Of a stretch of DNA of 64,000 nucleotides, positions 37,404 to 46,169 are shown in pieces. Below the pieces are notes generated by a model. It saw nothing but the letters and a program-made list of their open reading frames with translations. It was not told the origin of the DNA and did not search any database. Location: positions 186,001 through 250,000 of the forward strand of contig NZ_JAMRXH010000005.1 in NCBI RefSeq assembly GCF_023740735.1. Direction: 5' to 3'. The DNA is from Nocardia sp. CDC159. GTDB lineage: Bacteria > Actinomycetota > Actinomycetes > Mycobacteriales > Mycobacteriaceae. Each line of letters opens with the position of its first letter. Positions within the stretch are counted from its first letter, which is position 1. Both the position numbers and the translations under genes were made by a program.

Positions 37404-38282
37404 GTGACCGAGACCATCGATACCCAGTACCAGGGCGCATCCCAGCAAGCGATCCGCAGCCACTACGACATCGGCAACGACTTCTACGCGCTGTGGCTCG
37501 ACCCCACCCGCACCTATTCGTGCGCGCTGTGGGACGGCGAGGACGACACGCTGCAGCGGGCGCAGGAACGCAAACTCGATTTCTACATCGACCACATTCG
37601 CGCGGTCGGCGCCGAGCGGGTGCTCGACGTGGGCTGCGGCTGGGGCAGCATGCTGCGTCGCCTCGTCGAAAAGCACGGGGTCACAAGGGTTGTCGGATTG
37701 ACCCTGTCGGATGCGCAGGTGGACCACATCCGCACCTGGGCCGACGACCGCTATGCGGTGGCCGTGCAGAACTGGGCCGACCATCGGCCCGACGCGCCCT
37801 ACGACGCCATCGTCTCGCTCGGCGCCTTCGAGCATTTCGCCGATATGGGGCTGTCGCGGGCCGGGCGGGTCGAGGCGTATCGGCGCTTCTTCCAGTGCTG
37901 TCACGACTGGCTGGCGCCGGGCGGGCGGCTCGGGCTCCAGACCAACGTCAAGGGGAACAATGTCCGGATGAGTCGGGCGGCGGTGCGCAATCAGCTGTTC
38001 ATCATCGACCGGATCTTCACCGAATCGGAGCTGCCGTGGCCGTCGGAGATACTCGAGGCCAGTGAACGGCTGTTCGATGTGGTGGTGCTGCGCAACGAGC
38101 CGGACCAGTACATCCGGACCTGCCGGGCCTGGCTGGAGGCGCTCAACGCCGCCGAGGACCGCGCGCTGGCAATGGTCGGTCCCGAGGTGGTCGCGGATTA
38201 CCGCCGCTATCTCGAGGCGTGCATCGAGGGGTTCGAGCACCGGCATCTCGGGCTGGTGCGGGTCGTCTTCGAAAAGATCTGA
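37404..38282 (+). CDS. Cyclopropane-fatty-acid synthase-like SAM methyltransferase
   Basis: 292 aa, GTG start. The N-terminal HYDIGNDFYALWLD and YSCALW are hallmarks of the CmaA/CFA synthase family, followed by the SAM-binding VLDVGCGWGSMLRRL and a conserved SLGAFEHFADMG. The length matches mycolic acid cyclopropane synthases and related C-methylating enzymes. It ends the biosynthetic operon and may methylate or cyclopropanate the double bond set by the desaturase, or act as an O- or N-methyltransferase; the family is broad. Confidence 0.8.
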   Translation: MTETIDTQYQGASQQAIRSHYDIGNDFYALWLDPTRTYSCALWDGEDDTLQRAQERKLDFYIDHIRAVGAERVLDVGCGWGSMLRRLVEKHGVTRVVGLTLSDAQVDHIRTWADDRYAVAVQNWADHRPDAPYDAIVSLGAFEHFADMGLSRAGRVEAYRRFFQCCHDWLAPGGRLGLQTNVKGNNVRMSRAAVRNQLFIIDRIFTESELPWPSEILEASERLFDVVVLRNEPDQYIRTCRAWLEALNAAEDRALAMVGPEVVADYRRYLEACIEGFEHRHLGLVRVVFEKI

Positions 38283-38296
38283 GCCCCTGGCCGACT

Positions 38297-39610
38297 GTGG
38301 AGTACTTACTCGCCGCCGACCCCGTCGCGCCGATCGGTGCGCGGCCGTTACTGCTGTTCCTGCTGCAGTGCGGCCTGCTGCTGGCGTTGGCCTGGGTCCT
38401 GGGCGGACTGTCTCGGCGATGCGGCCTGCCCACGCTGGTCGGTGAGCTGCTGGCCGGTGTGCTGCTCGGACCGTCCGTCCTCGGGCATGCGCTGCCCGAT
38501 CTGCAGCACTGGTTGTTTCCCGCCGATCCCGATCAGTTCCACATGCTCGACGCCGCCGGGCAGCTGGGCGTGCTGATCCTGGTGGGTATCACGGGAGTTC
38601 ATATCGACGGGCAGCTCATGCGCCGCCATGGACTCGACGCGATGCGAATCAGCGTGTCGAGCTTCGTGATTCCCCTGGCGCTCGGTATCGGCGCCGCGCT
38701 GCTGATCCCGGCGTCGCAGATACCCGCCAGCGCGGACCGCGCCACGCTGGCGCTGTTCCTCGGGGTGGTCATGGGGGTCAGCGCGATACCGGTGATCGCC
38801 AAGATCCTGCTGGAGTTGCGACTGATTCACCACAAGATCGGACAACTCACGCTGTGCACGGTGATGGGCAACGATATCGCCGGATGGCTGCTGTTGTCGG
38901 TGGTGGCCGCGATGGCGACCTCCGGCGCGCACGGCCGCGGCATCGCGATCTCGATCGCGTTCCTGATCCTGACCCTCGCGGCGGCGTTCGCGCTGCGCCC
39001 GATCGTGCGGATCGGATTCCGGGCGGCGGCGGGCGGGCCCGAGCACTACGCCACCATCGGCCTGGCGGTCGCGCTGATCCTGCTGTCCGCGGCGGCCACG
39101 CAGGCGATGACGCTCGAGGCGGTGTTCGGGGCGTTCGTCTGCGGGATGGTCATCAGCAGTTGCGGCGCCTTCGATCCGGCGCATATCGCGGCCCTGCGCA
39201 CGACCACCATGAGCGTGCTCGCGCCGCTGTTCTTCGCCACCGCCGGTCTGCGCGTCGATCTCGGGGTGCTGGCCCAGCCGGTGGTGTGCGTCCTGGGCAT
39301 CGCGCTGTTGGTCGTCGCGATCGTCGGCAAGCTGCTCGGCGGCTACCTCGGCGCGCGGATGAGCCGATTCGGGCACTGGGAGGGCGTGGCGATCGGTGCG
39401 GCCGTCAATGCGCGCGGAGTCGTCGAGATCGTCATAGCCATGGTCGGTCTGCGGTTGGGTGTACTCAGTCCGGAGCTGTTCACCATCGTGGTCATGATCG
39501 CCATCGTCACCTCGGTGATGACCGCGCCGCTCCTGCGGGCGGCGATGGCCAGAGTCGAGCGCGAGGAGGCGACGCGGGTCGCCGGGCAGACCGCCGGGAA
39601 GACGGTGTGA
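38297..39610 (+). CDS. CPA2 family monovalent cation/H+ antiporter
   Basis: 437 aa from GTG 38297, 15 bases after the methyltransferase. About twelve membrane spans; motifs such as LVGELLAGVLLGPSVLG, SAIPVIAKIL, LCTVMGNDIAGWLLL and the FFATAGLR loop are typical of Kef/NapA-type exchangers. Antiporters of this class occur at the ends of several antibiotic clusters, where they probably give self-protection or export-linked ion balance. No RCK domain is present. Confidence 0.88.
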   Translation: MEYLLAADPVAPIGARPLLLFLLQCGLLLALAWVLGGLSRRCGLPTLVGELLAGVLLGPSVLGHALPDLQHWLFPADPDQFHMLDAAGQLGVLILVGITGVHIDGQLMRRHGLDAMRISVSSFVIPLALGIGAALLIPASQIPASADRATLALFLGVVMGVSAIPVIAKILLELRLIHHKIGQLTLCTVMGNDIAGWLLLSVVAAMATSGAHGRGIAISIAFLILTLAAAFALRPIVRIGFRAAAGGPEHYATIGLAVALILLSAAATQAMTLEAVFGAFVCGMVISSCGAFDPAHIAALRTTTMSVLAPLFFATAGLRVDLGVLAQPVVCVLGIALLVVAIVGKLLGGYLGARMSRFGHWEGVAIGAAVNARGVVEIVIAMVGLRLGVLSPELFTIVVMIAIVTSVMTAPLLRAAMARVEREEATRVAGQTAGKTV

Positions 39611-39630
39611 TGACGGGAACTTCTTGGCGC

Positions 39631-41136
39631 TCAACGCATTCGGTTCTGGTTCGCCGTGAATCTCCGGGTTTGCACCGCGAGGCCCGCCAATTCGGTCCGC
39701 GAGGAGACGTCCACCTTGCGAAAGATCTTGCGCAGGTAGTAGTTCACGGTGTGCGGGGACACGGCCAGCCGGGTCGCGATCTGCCGGTTGGTCATACCGG
39801 CCGCTACCAGGTCGACGACCTCGAGTTCCCGATCGGTGAGCTGATCCAGTCCGGGCGCCGGCGCCCGGGTCGGCAGCGGCGGCAACGGTGGATCGGCCAC
39901 GCGCGCCCAAGCCGCGCGCGGGGATTCGTGTTCGGGCAGTGCGGCGATATCGCGGAGGATGTGCTGGCGAAGCAACGGATCGCCACCGGCCGCCAGTGCC
40001 GATTCCAGCGCCGCCCGGTCGCCTTCGAACACGCCGCGCACATAATGCGCGACCTGCTCGATCAGCGGCGCACCGGGATTTTCGCGGGCGAGCCAATCCA
40101 TCGTCTCGACAATGCGTTTTGCCATTTCGTCGTCACCGGCCGCGCGGGCGAGTTCGATCAGTCGTGCCGGTCTGCTCGGATCCTCGACAAGGCAGGCGTT
40201 TCGCGACCCGAGATCGTCCCACCAATCGCGCAGGCGCGCGGCGGCCTGGACTGGCCCCTGTCGTTGGGCGACGATATCGATTTCGGTGAACCGCACCCGC
40301 GCCGTGGAATCCGGAAGTACATAGTAATGGCGTTCGTTGCGCAGTTCTGCGATGAACTCGGCGGCCGCGCTGATATTGCCGAGGCGCAGGGCGGCCTCCG
40401 CGGAAACCGAAAGCGCGAGGGCGACACCGACATCGGTGCGCCGCTGCCGGGCGGCTCGCAATGCGGCGGTGGCGGTGGCGAGGCAGCGCTCGAGTTCGGA
40501 GCATCGCAGATGGATCGCCGCGCGCAGAGCGAGTGGCGCGGATTCGAAAGCGTACAGCCCATCTCGCTCCACCATCGTCTGCAATTCGTCCACGATTTCG
40601 GCGGCTTTGCCGGTGATGTGGAGGTCGGAGAATTTCTTCGCCAGCAGCAGATTCGCGTAGAAGCGCCAGATCGGCCCGTGATTGCTGGCGGCGTGCACCG
40701 CCAGCTGATTCAGCCAGAGCCCCTTGGCCAGCCTGCCGGTGTACCACTGCCGGTTCGCCAGCACGCACATCGCCACCGTCTTCACCGAATCCGGGGACGG
40801 ATGGCCCTCGGCGATGAGTTCGGTTGCGATCCGGCAGGCTTTCTCCTCGTCGACGAGCACGAGCAGGAACAGGTGCAGCGCGTTGAGGTGCGCGAACGCT
40901 TCGGGCGGCAGGGTGTCCCGGACGAGCATGGCCTCGACTCCGGCCAATGCGGCGGGCAGATCGCCGCGCACGGTGAGGGTGTGGGCGACCCCGAGCCGGA
41001 CGAGCGCATCGGGGTCGAGATCGACGGTCGGGCAGGCCGAGATGAGGTAAATGATGTCGCTGATGGGATACGGCCCGCTCGAATCCTCGAATTCATCCGA
41101 TGATTTCGCGTGTTCGGTGTACTCGTCCGACGGCAC
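39631..41136 (-). CDS. LuxR-type regulator with TPR-like N-terminal region
   Basis: 501 aa. The last 65 residues are a LuxR helix-turn-helix: LTDRELEVVDLVAAGMTNRQIATRLAVSPHTVNYYLRKIFRKV. The long N-terminal part is alpha-helical with TPR-like spacing and no Walker A site, so it resembles a shortened LAL regulator lacking the ATPase. It is convergent with the antiporter gene and divergent from the dioxygenase-like gene. It may control either, or the whole cluster. Confidence 0.8.
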   Translation of the reverse strand: MPSDEYTEHAKSSDEFEDSSGPYPISDIIYLISACPTVDLDPDALVRLGVAHTLTVRGDLPAALAGVEAMLVRDTLPPEAFAHLNALHLFLLVLVDEEKACRIATELIAEGHPSPDSVKTVAMCVLANRQWYTGRLAKGLWLNQLAVHAASNHGPIWRFYANLLLAKKFSDLHITGKAAEIVDELQTMVERDGLYAFESAPLALRAAIHLRCSELERCLATATAALRAARQRRTDVGVALALSVSAEAALRLGNISAAAEFIAELRNERHYYVLPDSTARVRFTEIDIVAQRQGPVQAAARLRDWWDDLGSRNACLVEDPSRPARLIELARAAGDDEMAKRIVETMDWLARENPGAPLIEQVAHYVRGVFEGDRAALESALAAGGDPLLRQHILRDIAALPEHESPRAAWARVADPPLPPLPTRAPAPGLDQLTDRELEVVDLVAAGMTNRQIATRLAVSPHTVNYYLRKIFRKVDVSSRTELAGLAVQTRRFTANQNRMR

Positions 41137-41262
41137 GCGGAGCCCCCTTGTTGATCAGCCAGCCTACACCGGCGTTCCGCGGCCCGCCCAGCGGACAGTG
41201 GACCCGCACCGGCTCGCGTCCCATCGTAGGTCAGGTCGGCACGGTGCTGCTATGAGGTATTC

Positions 41263-42039
41263 ATGAAGGTCGCTGGACAACCCGACTCGACAATGGGGGT
41301 CCGGGTGGAGGATTTCGATCTCTACGACTTCCATGAGTCCGATGTCGCACAGCTACGAAAACTCCTCTACGCCAACAAGATTGTCGTGCTACGCGCACAG
41401 CTCCCCTCCCCCGCCGAGTTGGTCGAATTATGCGCCCTGTTCGGCCGCATCGAACGGCGGCGGGAATTCGTCCGCGACTCGTGGTGCTCGGAAAATCAAC
41501 ACACCCCCTATCCGTTCGCGATCTCGATCGCCTGCTCACCCGCCGAACTCGCCCCGAGCCGGAGAATCCATTTCATCGATCAGGGCAAAGCGTATTGCCG
41601 TCTGCCCGAATCGTTTCGACGCCTCCTGGCAGGAGCGTGCGCGGTACACACACCCCCGCGCCCCACGCAGCCGTTGGCCACGGTCCGCCACCCCGCGGTC
41701 ATAGTGCACCCCTGCACCGGCGAGCACATCCTGTACCTCAGCGCGGGTTGCACGGTGGATATCGAGGATCACGAGGGAATGAGCCTCGGCACCAAAACAG
41801 TGCGAACCCTGCTCGAGCTGTCGGGACAACTCGACGCGAGTCTCACCCACGATCTCGTCCACCACCAGATTCTCACCCGCGGCGATGTCCTGATCTGGGA
41901 CAACCGCAGCCTCGTACACCGATTTTCCGCCCAGCAAATACCGAAATCCGTTGTTATCCAACGGTTTGCGGTCTACGACGAGTATCCGTTCGACGCGGCC
42001 ACGATCGCAAGGCGACGTATCGGAGAGGCGATCTCGTAG
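41263..42039 (+). CDS. TauD/TfdA-like protein with a degenerate iron site
   Basis: 258 aa. It follows the TauD/TfdA (PF02668) fold: KIVVLRAQLPSPAELVELCALFGRI at the start, the ...AYCRLPESFRRLLAG helix and the distal His in WDNRSLVHRF. The central metal-binding HTD segment of about 30 residues is missing between the FG and AY regions (only an isolated HTPYPF remains), so the 2-His-1-Asp site is not complete. It could be a non-catalytic homologue or use a different ligand set. Divergent from the LuxR gene with a 126-base gap, it is the last chromosomal gene before the island. Confidence 0.6.
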   Translation: MKVAGQPDSTMGVRVEDFDLYDFHESDVAQLRKLLYANKIVVLRAQLPSPAELVELCALFGRIERRREFVRDSWCSENQHTPYPFAISIACSPAELAPSRRIHFIDQGKAYCRLPESFRRLLAGACAVHTPPRPTQPLATVRHPAVIVHPCTGEHILYLSAGCTVDIEDHEGMSLGTKTVRTLLELSGQLDASLTHDLVHHQILTRGDVLIWDNRSLVHRFSAQQIPKSVVIQRFAVYDEYPFDAATIARRRIGEAIS

Positions 42040-42161
42040 CACCGCGCCGGTGACGACCTTCGCCTACCCGCACACAGCCGTCACAACGCGAAGAGGGTGG
42101 GTTCGAAAGAGGAAAAACCGCCGACCGCACGAGCGGCCCGACGGTTCCAATTGGACAATCA

Positions 42162-42235
42162 TGGTGGTCCCAGCTGGGTTCGAACCAGCGACAGGGGTAT
42201 CTTGAGATTGTGAGTCAATCAGCCGAAATAGGACC
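42162..42235 (-). other. tRNA 3' fragment, probable att site
   Basis: Reading leftwards, a perfect T-arm (GCTGG-TTCGAAC-CCAGC) is followed by TGGGACC, A and CCA at 42162, exactly as in a tRNA 3' end. Upstream, GGTCCTA at 42229-42235 could pair with the acceptor strand (one G-U), but no D-arm and no proper anticodon loop with U33 can be drawn, so this is not an intact tRNA. Its position 109 bases from an integrase fits an attachment site left by insertion into a tRNA gene; the intact gene would be at the far end of the island, to the right. Amino acid identity is not assigned. Confidence 0.55.
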
Positions 42236-42343
42236 TCTACCAGCTGGTTATGTCGCCTGCTAGAGTCGCAGACGTACGCAGGTTTACGCATGAATCAGCC
42301 ACGCTATTGCACGTATATTGCACGCCGATCCAGCGGAGGTTGT

Positions 42344-43594
42344 ATGCCATCGACGTCGAAGAAGGCCAAGACACGCGCCCCTCGCCGTGCTTTCGGCCGG
42401 ATCCGGAAACTGCCGTCCGGCCGCATCCAGGCGGCCTACATTGGGCCCGACCTGGGGCTGCACAAGGCTCCTCACACGTTCGACACCAAGGACCGCGCGG
42501 AAGGCTGGATCGCGGACGAACGCAGGCTAATAGATCTAGGTATCTGGACCTCCCCCGCTGACCGGGCCGCCGAAGCCGCCGAAGCCGCGAAGAGCGATCG
42601 GATACTGTTCGGCGACTACGCTAAACGAGTCATCGCGACACGGGTATCTCGCCGGGGTAGACCATTGGCACGTCGCACCGTCGACTCGTACAACTACCTC
42701 CTGCGGGAACACCTCAACCCTACGTTTGAAACCACCCCCGTTGACGAGATCACCTATCAGATGGTTCGCGACTGGTACAGCTCGGTGTCACGCGTGCGCC
42801 CTAAGGGCCGTAAGTCCAAGGCCAACAAGGACGATGTCGAAATTCCCACCGCCCGCGCCCGCGCCTACGAAGTCCTCCGAATGGTGCTCAACGTTGCGGT
42901 TGACGACGGTCTCCGTGACAAGAACCCATGCCGGATAAAGGGCGCAACCGCAGTGCAGCCCGCACACGACGCGACGGTACTATTGCCCGCCGAGATCGAG
43001 GCACTGGCTGCGGCGATGCCCAAAGAACTCGCCGCCTCCGTCCTACTCGCGGCGTGGTGCGGCCTTCGCCCTTCCGAGACCTTCGAGCTTCGCCGCCGGA
43101 ACCTGAACGCTGACTGCTCCGTACTGACAGTGGCCTTCGCCGCCACGTATCGGGAGCAGAAGATCGTCATCGACCGACCAAAAGCGGGCTCAAGCGGAGA
43201 TGTCGTGATCCCCGACCACATTCGCCCAGCGATACGCAACCACCTCGAAAAGTACGTGGGTTCAGCGCCGGACGCGCTCCTATTCCCGGACCCAGACACG
43301 GGCAAGACCATGCGGGAGTGGATCTACCGCCGAACGTTCAACAAGGCATGCACAGCCATCGGCCGCCCAGACTTCCGCCCCGGCGAACAAAGACATACCG
43401 GCGGCACAGTTGCAGCACAAGCTGGCGGCACACTCCCTGAAGTCATGGAACGGCTCCGCCACAAAACACCTCAAGCGGCCATGCGCTATCAGAAGATAGC
43501 CGCAGGGCGCGCACAAACCTTGGCAGAGAACATCTCAAAGCTCGCCAAAGCCACCAACGCCATGAGCACCGACGAGAGCGAAGCCGAGCACTAG
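42344..43594 (+). CDS. Tyrosine-type site-specific integrase
   Basis: 416 aa from ATG 42344, with GGAGG four bases before it; ATG 42290 would add 18 residues without a ribosome site. An AP2-like arm-binding N terminus is followed by a SAM-like core-binding domain (ARRTVDSYNYLLREHLNPTF) and the catalytic domain: Arg in WCGLRPSE, then RHTGGT, LRHKTP and the nucleophile Tyr in AMRYQK. The first His of the usual HxxR is Gly here (GEQRH). Next to the tRNA fragment, it marks this end of an integrated element. No excisionase gene is recognisable. Confidence 0.9.
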   Translation: MPSTSKKAKTRAPRRAFGRIRKLPSGRIQAAYIGPDLGLHKAPHTFDTKDRAEGWIADERRLIDLGIWTSPADRAAEAAEAAKSDRILFGDYAKRVIATRVSRRGRPLARRTVDSYNYLLREHLNPTFETTPVDEITYQMVRDWYSSVSRVRPKGRKSKANKDDVEIPTARARAYEVLRMVLNVAVDDGLRDKNPCRIKGATAVQPAHDATVLLPAEIEALAAAMPKELAASVLLAAWCGLRPSETFELRRRNLNADCSVLTVAFAATYREQKIVIDRPKAGSSGDVVIPDHIRPAIRNHLEKYVGSAPDALLFPDPDTGKTMREWIYRRTFNKACTAIGRPDFRPGEQRHTGGTVAAQAGGTLPEVMERLRHKTPQAAMRYQKIAAGRAQTLAENISKLAKATNAMSTDESEAEH

Positions 43595-43998
43595 GAGATC
43601 CGAACAGCAGCGACTGCAGCCGACCTGTCCGCCCCAACTAAGTTAAGCACGGTTGACAGGATTGAACCTTCGCCCCTCGACCCCCAGGGACGCGGGAACC
43701 GTGATCGTGCGTCCGTCTGAGTCCGTCCCGTCCAGGTCGCAGCCGTTTCCGTGTCCGTCCCGTGTGGTGGAGTCTTGGCACACTGGTGGCACCCTCGGCA
43801 CCCAATCTCACCTGTCCAAACAAGGACTCCCTCGGTCTCGATACCTTCTCCATCAAACCTAGCTCGGTCCGCATTTGCGCGAGTGGCCGCTGGATTCCGG
43901 AGCCGTCCGATTCCGATTTTCGTCGCAGCACGCTGGGGTTCTTGGAAGCGGCAGCTACGGCCGGTTAACAGCCGCCATCCCATGGCTCGCACATCAAG
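43595..43998. other. Intergenic, 404 bases, no gene recognised
   Basis: No open frame here has a ribosome site or family character. A GTCCGTC-like motif recurs several times around 43707-43765, which may be a protein-binding array such as an accessory site for integrase, but spacing is irregular. Confidence 0.4.
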
Positions 43999-45048
43999 TC
44001 AGTAGTTGTCGAAGTCATAGCGCTGCGCGGCTTCCTCCGCAGGGTCGAACTCCGGCCCCAGGTCGCCGGGGTCGATCCCGAAGGCGGAGGCAGGCATCCC
44101 CGCTGCGGCCAGCTCTTGTGTGCCCTCCAGCGCGAGACGACAGACGCTGCAGGCGAAGCGATCCGGCGACATCGTGACCTCGTACCCCGCGACGGAGGCA
44201 TAGGGCGTTTCCACACCGGGCTCGTGGGCGACTTCGACCTGCGGGTCCACCTCGATCGCTCCGGCGAGGGAGCCGGGGCGTCCGCACTCCGGACAGTACT
44301 GCGTGATAGCCCATCCATCGAGGGGAAGTTCGCGCAATCGCCGGGCATCCTCCACCATACGGTCGGTCAGCTCCTCGAACAGTTCAAGGCTCAGCCGTTC
44401 TGCCAACTTATCGAGCTCCTTCCTGGCCCGTGCACGTTTAGCGGCTACCCGATGCTCGACCTCGGAACGGCCCTGTGCGACAAGCTGTGTGACGTTGTTT
44501 AAGTGCTCGCGATAAAAGTTGAGTGGGTCCAGTCCCAGGCGTTCGAGAAACACATTGCACACAGTCAACGAGTCGATGAGGACATGGCGTGAGGTGATTG
44601 CCGCCGCCACGTGCGTCGCACCGTTGCGGACCTCCACCATGCGCGTGCGCCGCTCGGCGTTGAGCGGTAGCGCACCGGTGGCCGCTTCGATTCTGCTCAG
44701 TAGCAGTCTCAGTCCAATGGTCCGTAGCTTCGGGTCAGCCAGCGACGGCGCGGTCGCCAATTTCACTAGGCTCGCTTCGGCTTCCGGCAACAGGGGCACA
44801 ACGAGTACCGGGTTCGTGCGCCACAGCAACGCCTTGCCAAGATGTTCGACTGCCAGCGGTGCCAGCACCGCGACCTTCTCGTATTTGTCGTCGCTCCAGG
44901 CGTCCATTGCGTCATGCATCCAGGCGGCTGCTGAATCCTTCAGCTGCCTGATATCGCGGAGACGCTTCATCGCTTGTGTGTGACGCGCGTTCTGGGCCGC
45001 CGCAGGCGGGGGCGTAGTGCCCTGCGGGCTATCAGGCATAGGTGCCAT
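43999..45048 (-). CDS. HEPN-like protein with C-terminal zinc ribbon (hypothetical)
   Basis: 349 aa from ATG 45048 (TTG 45081 and ATG 45039 also in frame). I do not recognise a named family. The first 200 residues are helical: AVEHLGKALLW is followed some 80 residues on by VRNGATHVAA, which matches the RNxxxH form of the Rx4-6H motif of HEPN ribonucleases. A basic coiled region rich in Arg/Lys follows (KRARARKEL). The C-terminal third holds CPECG and CSVC pairs, a likely zinc site. Next to an integrase, HEPN proteins are often defence or toxin components; function here is inference from one motif. Confidence 0.6.
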   Translation of the reverse strand: MAPMPDSPQGTTPPPAAAQNARHTQAMKRLRDIRQLKDSAAAWMHDAMDAWSDDKYEKVAVLAPLAVEHLGKALLWRTNPVLVVPLLPEAEASLVKLATAPSLADPKLRTIGLRLLLSRIEAATGALPLNAERRTRMVEVRNGATHVAAAITSRHVLIDSLTVCNVFLERLGLDPLNFYREHLNNVTQLVAQGRSEVEHRVAAKRARARKELDKLAERLSLELFEELTDRMVEDARRLRELPLDGWAITQYCPECGRPGSLAGAIEVDPQVEVAHEPGVETPYASVAGYEVTMSPDRFACSVCRLALEGTQELAAAGMPASAFGIDPGDLGPEFDPAEEAAQRYDFDNY

Positions 45049-45186
45049 CGTTGCACCGGGTACTTGGTTGCGAAAGTGCAAATCCGCCTTCGACTACGGT
45101 TCTCTCCGCAACCGGGCCAACTCGTCATGCTCGGCCGACGACAGACCTCAGGCCGCCTGCTTACCCGGCACGTTCAAGGGATGGCG

Positions 45187-45647
45187 GACGCAATGGAGTC
45201 CGACCGGAACCGCCGGGAGCAGGATGCCGGAGCGTCAGCTCAGGCCGGACGCGATAGTGCCGCAATAGAGTCCGGCCGTTGAGGCCGGAAGCACAAGTCG
45301 GACCGATTGTCACACAGCGTGATCGACACGCCGCAATGGAGTCCGGTCGGAAGCAGTTGCACAACGACGAGGAACGAGACACGCTGCGGCAGCCGTAATG
45401 GAGTCCGGCCGGGACGGCCGGAAGCAGGGTGGTGGCCAAGCCGGGGGAGTCCACCAGATGGGGGCCGCAATTGGGTCCGGCCGGGACGGCCGGAAGCAGC
45501 GAGCGTGAGCAGCGCCTGCAACAACGTGGTGGCGAAGGAGCCGCAATTGGGTCCGGCCGCAACGGCCGGAAAGCAGGGCTGGGTGAATGCCGCGATCACG
45601 TTCGCGATCAAGCCGCAATTGTGTCCGGCCGGAACGGCCGGAAGCAG
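45187..45647 (-). CRISPR. CRISPR-like array A: 7 hairpin repeats, no cas genes
   Basis: Seven units of about 36 bases (starts at 45187, 45259, 45330, 45392, 45464, 45540, 45612), most reading GCCGCAAT-GGAGTCCGGCC-loop-GGCCGGAAGCAG on the + strand, alternate with unique spacers of 36, 35, 35, 36, 40 and 35 bases. Each repeat centres on an inverted repeat TCCGGCCG...CGGCCGGA. The third unit is 27 bases and has lost the hairpin top. The leftmost repeat is the most degenerate and the right flank is conserved with array B, so transcription is probably leftward and the repeat ends in ATTGCGGC in that direction. CRISPR is the simplest reading, but repeats vary more than in a normal array. Confidence 0.6.
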
Positions 45648-46150
45648 GACTCGCCGATTTGCCATGTCTGAGCTGGGTCGAGTCGCGGGTTCGCGAGCGT
45701 TGCAGGAATGACTTCGACACGCCGGGAAGACACGCGATAGTCGGGTCTTGAGATCGAGGCTGACCTGGGTGCGAGCGCTGCACGCGTGTCGGCTGTCACT
45801 GGACCCCTCGCGATCGGTGCGCTTTGAGTTGTCAAAGATCTTGGCGAGAAGGGGGAGTCAGGCCAGGGTGATCTGTCCGATGTCCAGTGGTGCGAAGACG
45901 CCGCCGAAGGTACGGCCGGGGATTTGCGTCGGGGCGTCGGCGGAGCTTTAGAGGCACGGGGTCGAGGGTATCCTCCGGTGCAGCCGGGACACGGATCCAT
46001 CCGGAAAGGCTTGGCGTAGACAAGTGTTCGGGTCGAGCCGGGTCATCGATGGCGGAACCGCGCTCACGTGTCGGCTCGCTCGGGCTCACAGCAAAAGGAT
46101 AACGGGGTCATCAAGCTTTCCCTGAATAGCCAATGCGCAGCTATTTCCCG
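45648..46150. repeat. Conserved non-coding leader, copy A of a duplicated segment
   Basis: This segment is matched, with small gaps and many substitutions, by 48377-48800. Shared blocks include TGTCTGAGCTGGGTCG, GCAATGACTTCGACACG-type sequence, CTTTGAGTTGTCAAAG (an inverted repeat with a 4-base loop) and GGATCCATCCGGAAAGGCTT. Reading frames shift between the copies, so it is not protein-coding. It lies between the array and the kinase gene in both copies and may be a leader or RNA gene. TTGACA occurs on the minus strand at the conserved inverted repeat and could be a -35 element for leftward transcription. Confidence 0.6.
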
Positions 46151-46169
46151 ATGCCGCGTCCTATGACGG

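Noticed and set aside
43645..43720. Possible tRNA T-loop-like GGTTCAATCC on the minus strand downstream of the integrase
   Set aside because: The flanking bases do not form a five-pair T-stem and no acceptor, D-arm or CCA is visible.
45240..45665. 141-codon minus-strand frame giving a repetitive LLPAVPAG-like peptide over array A
   Set aside because: The periodicity comes from the DNA repeats; spacer lengths of 35 and 40 break the frame between units, so it is not a repeat protein.
45648..46150. Short proteins ending GHRTDHPGLTPP in both leader copies
   Set aside because: The frames leading into this tail differ between the copies and shift by small indels, so the segment is conserved as DNA or RNA, not as protein.
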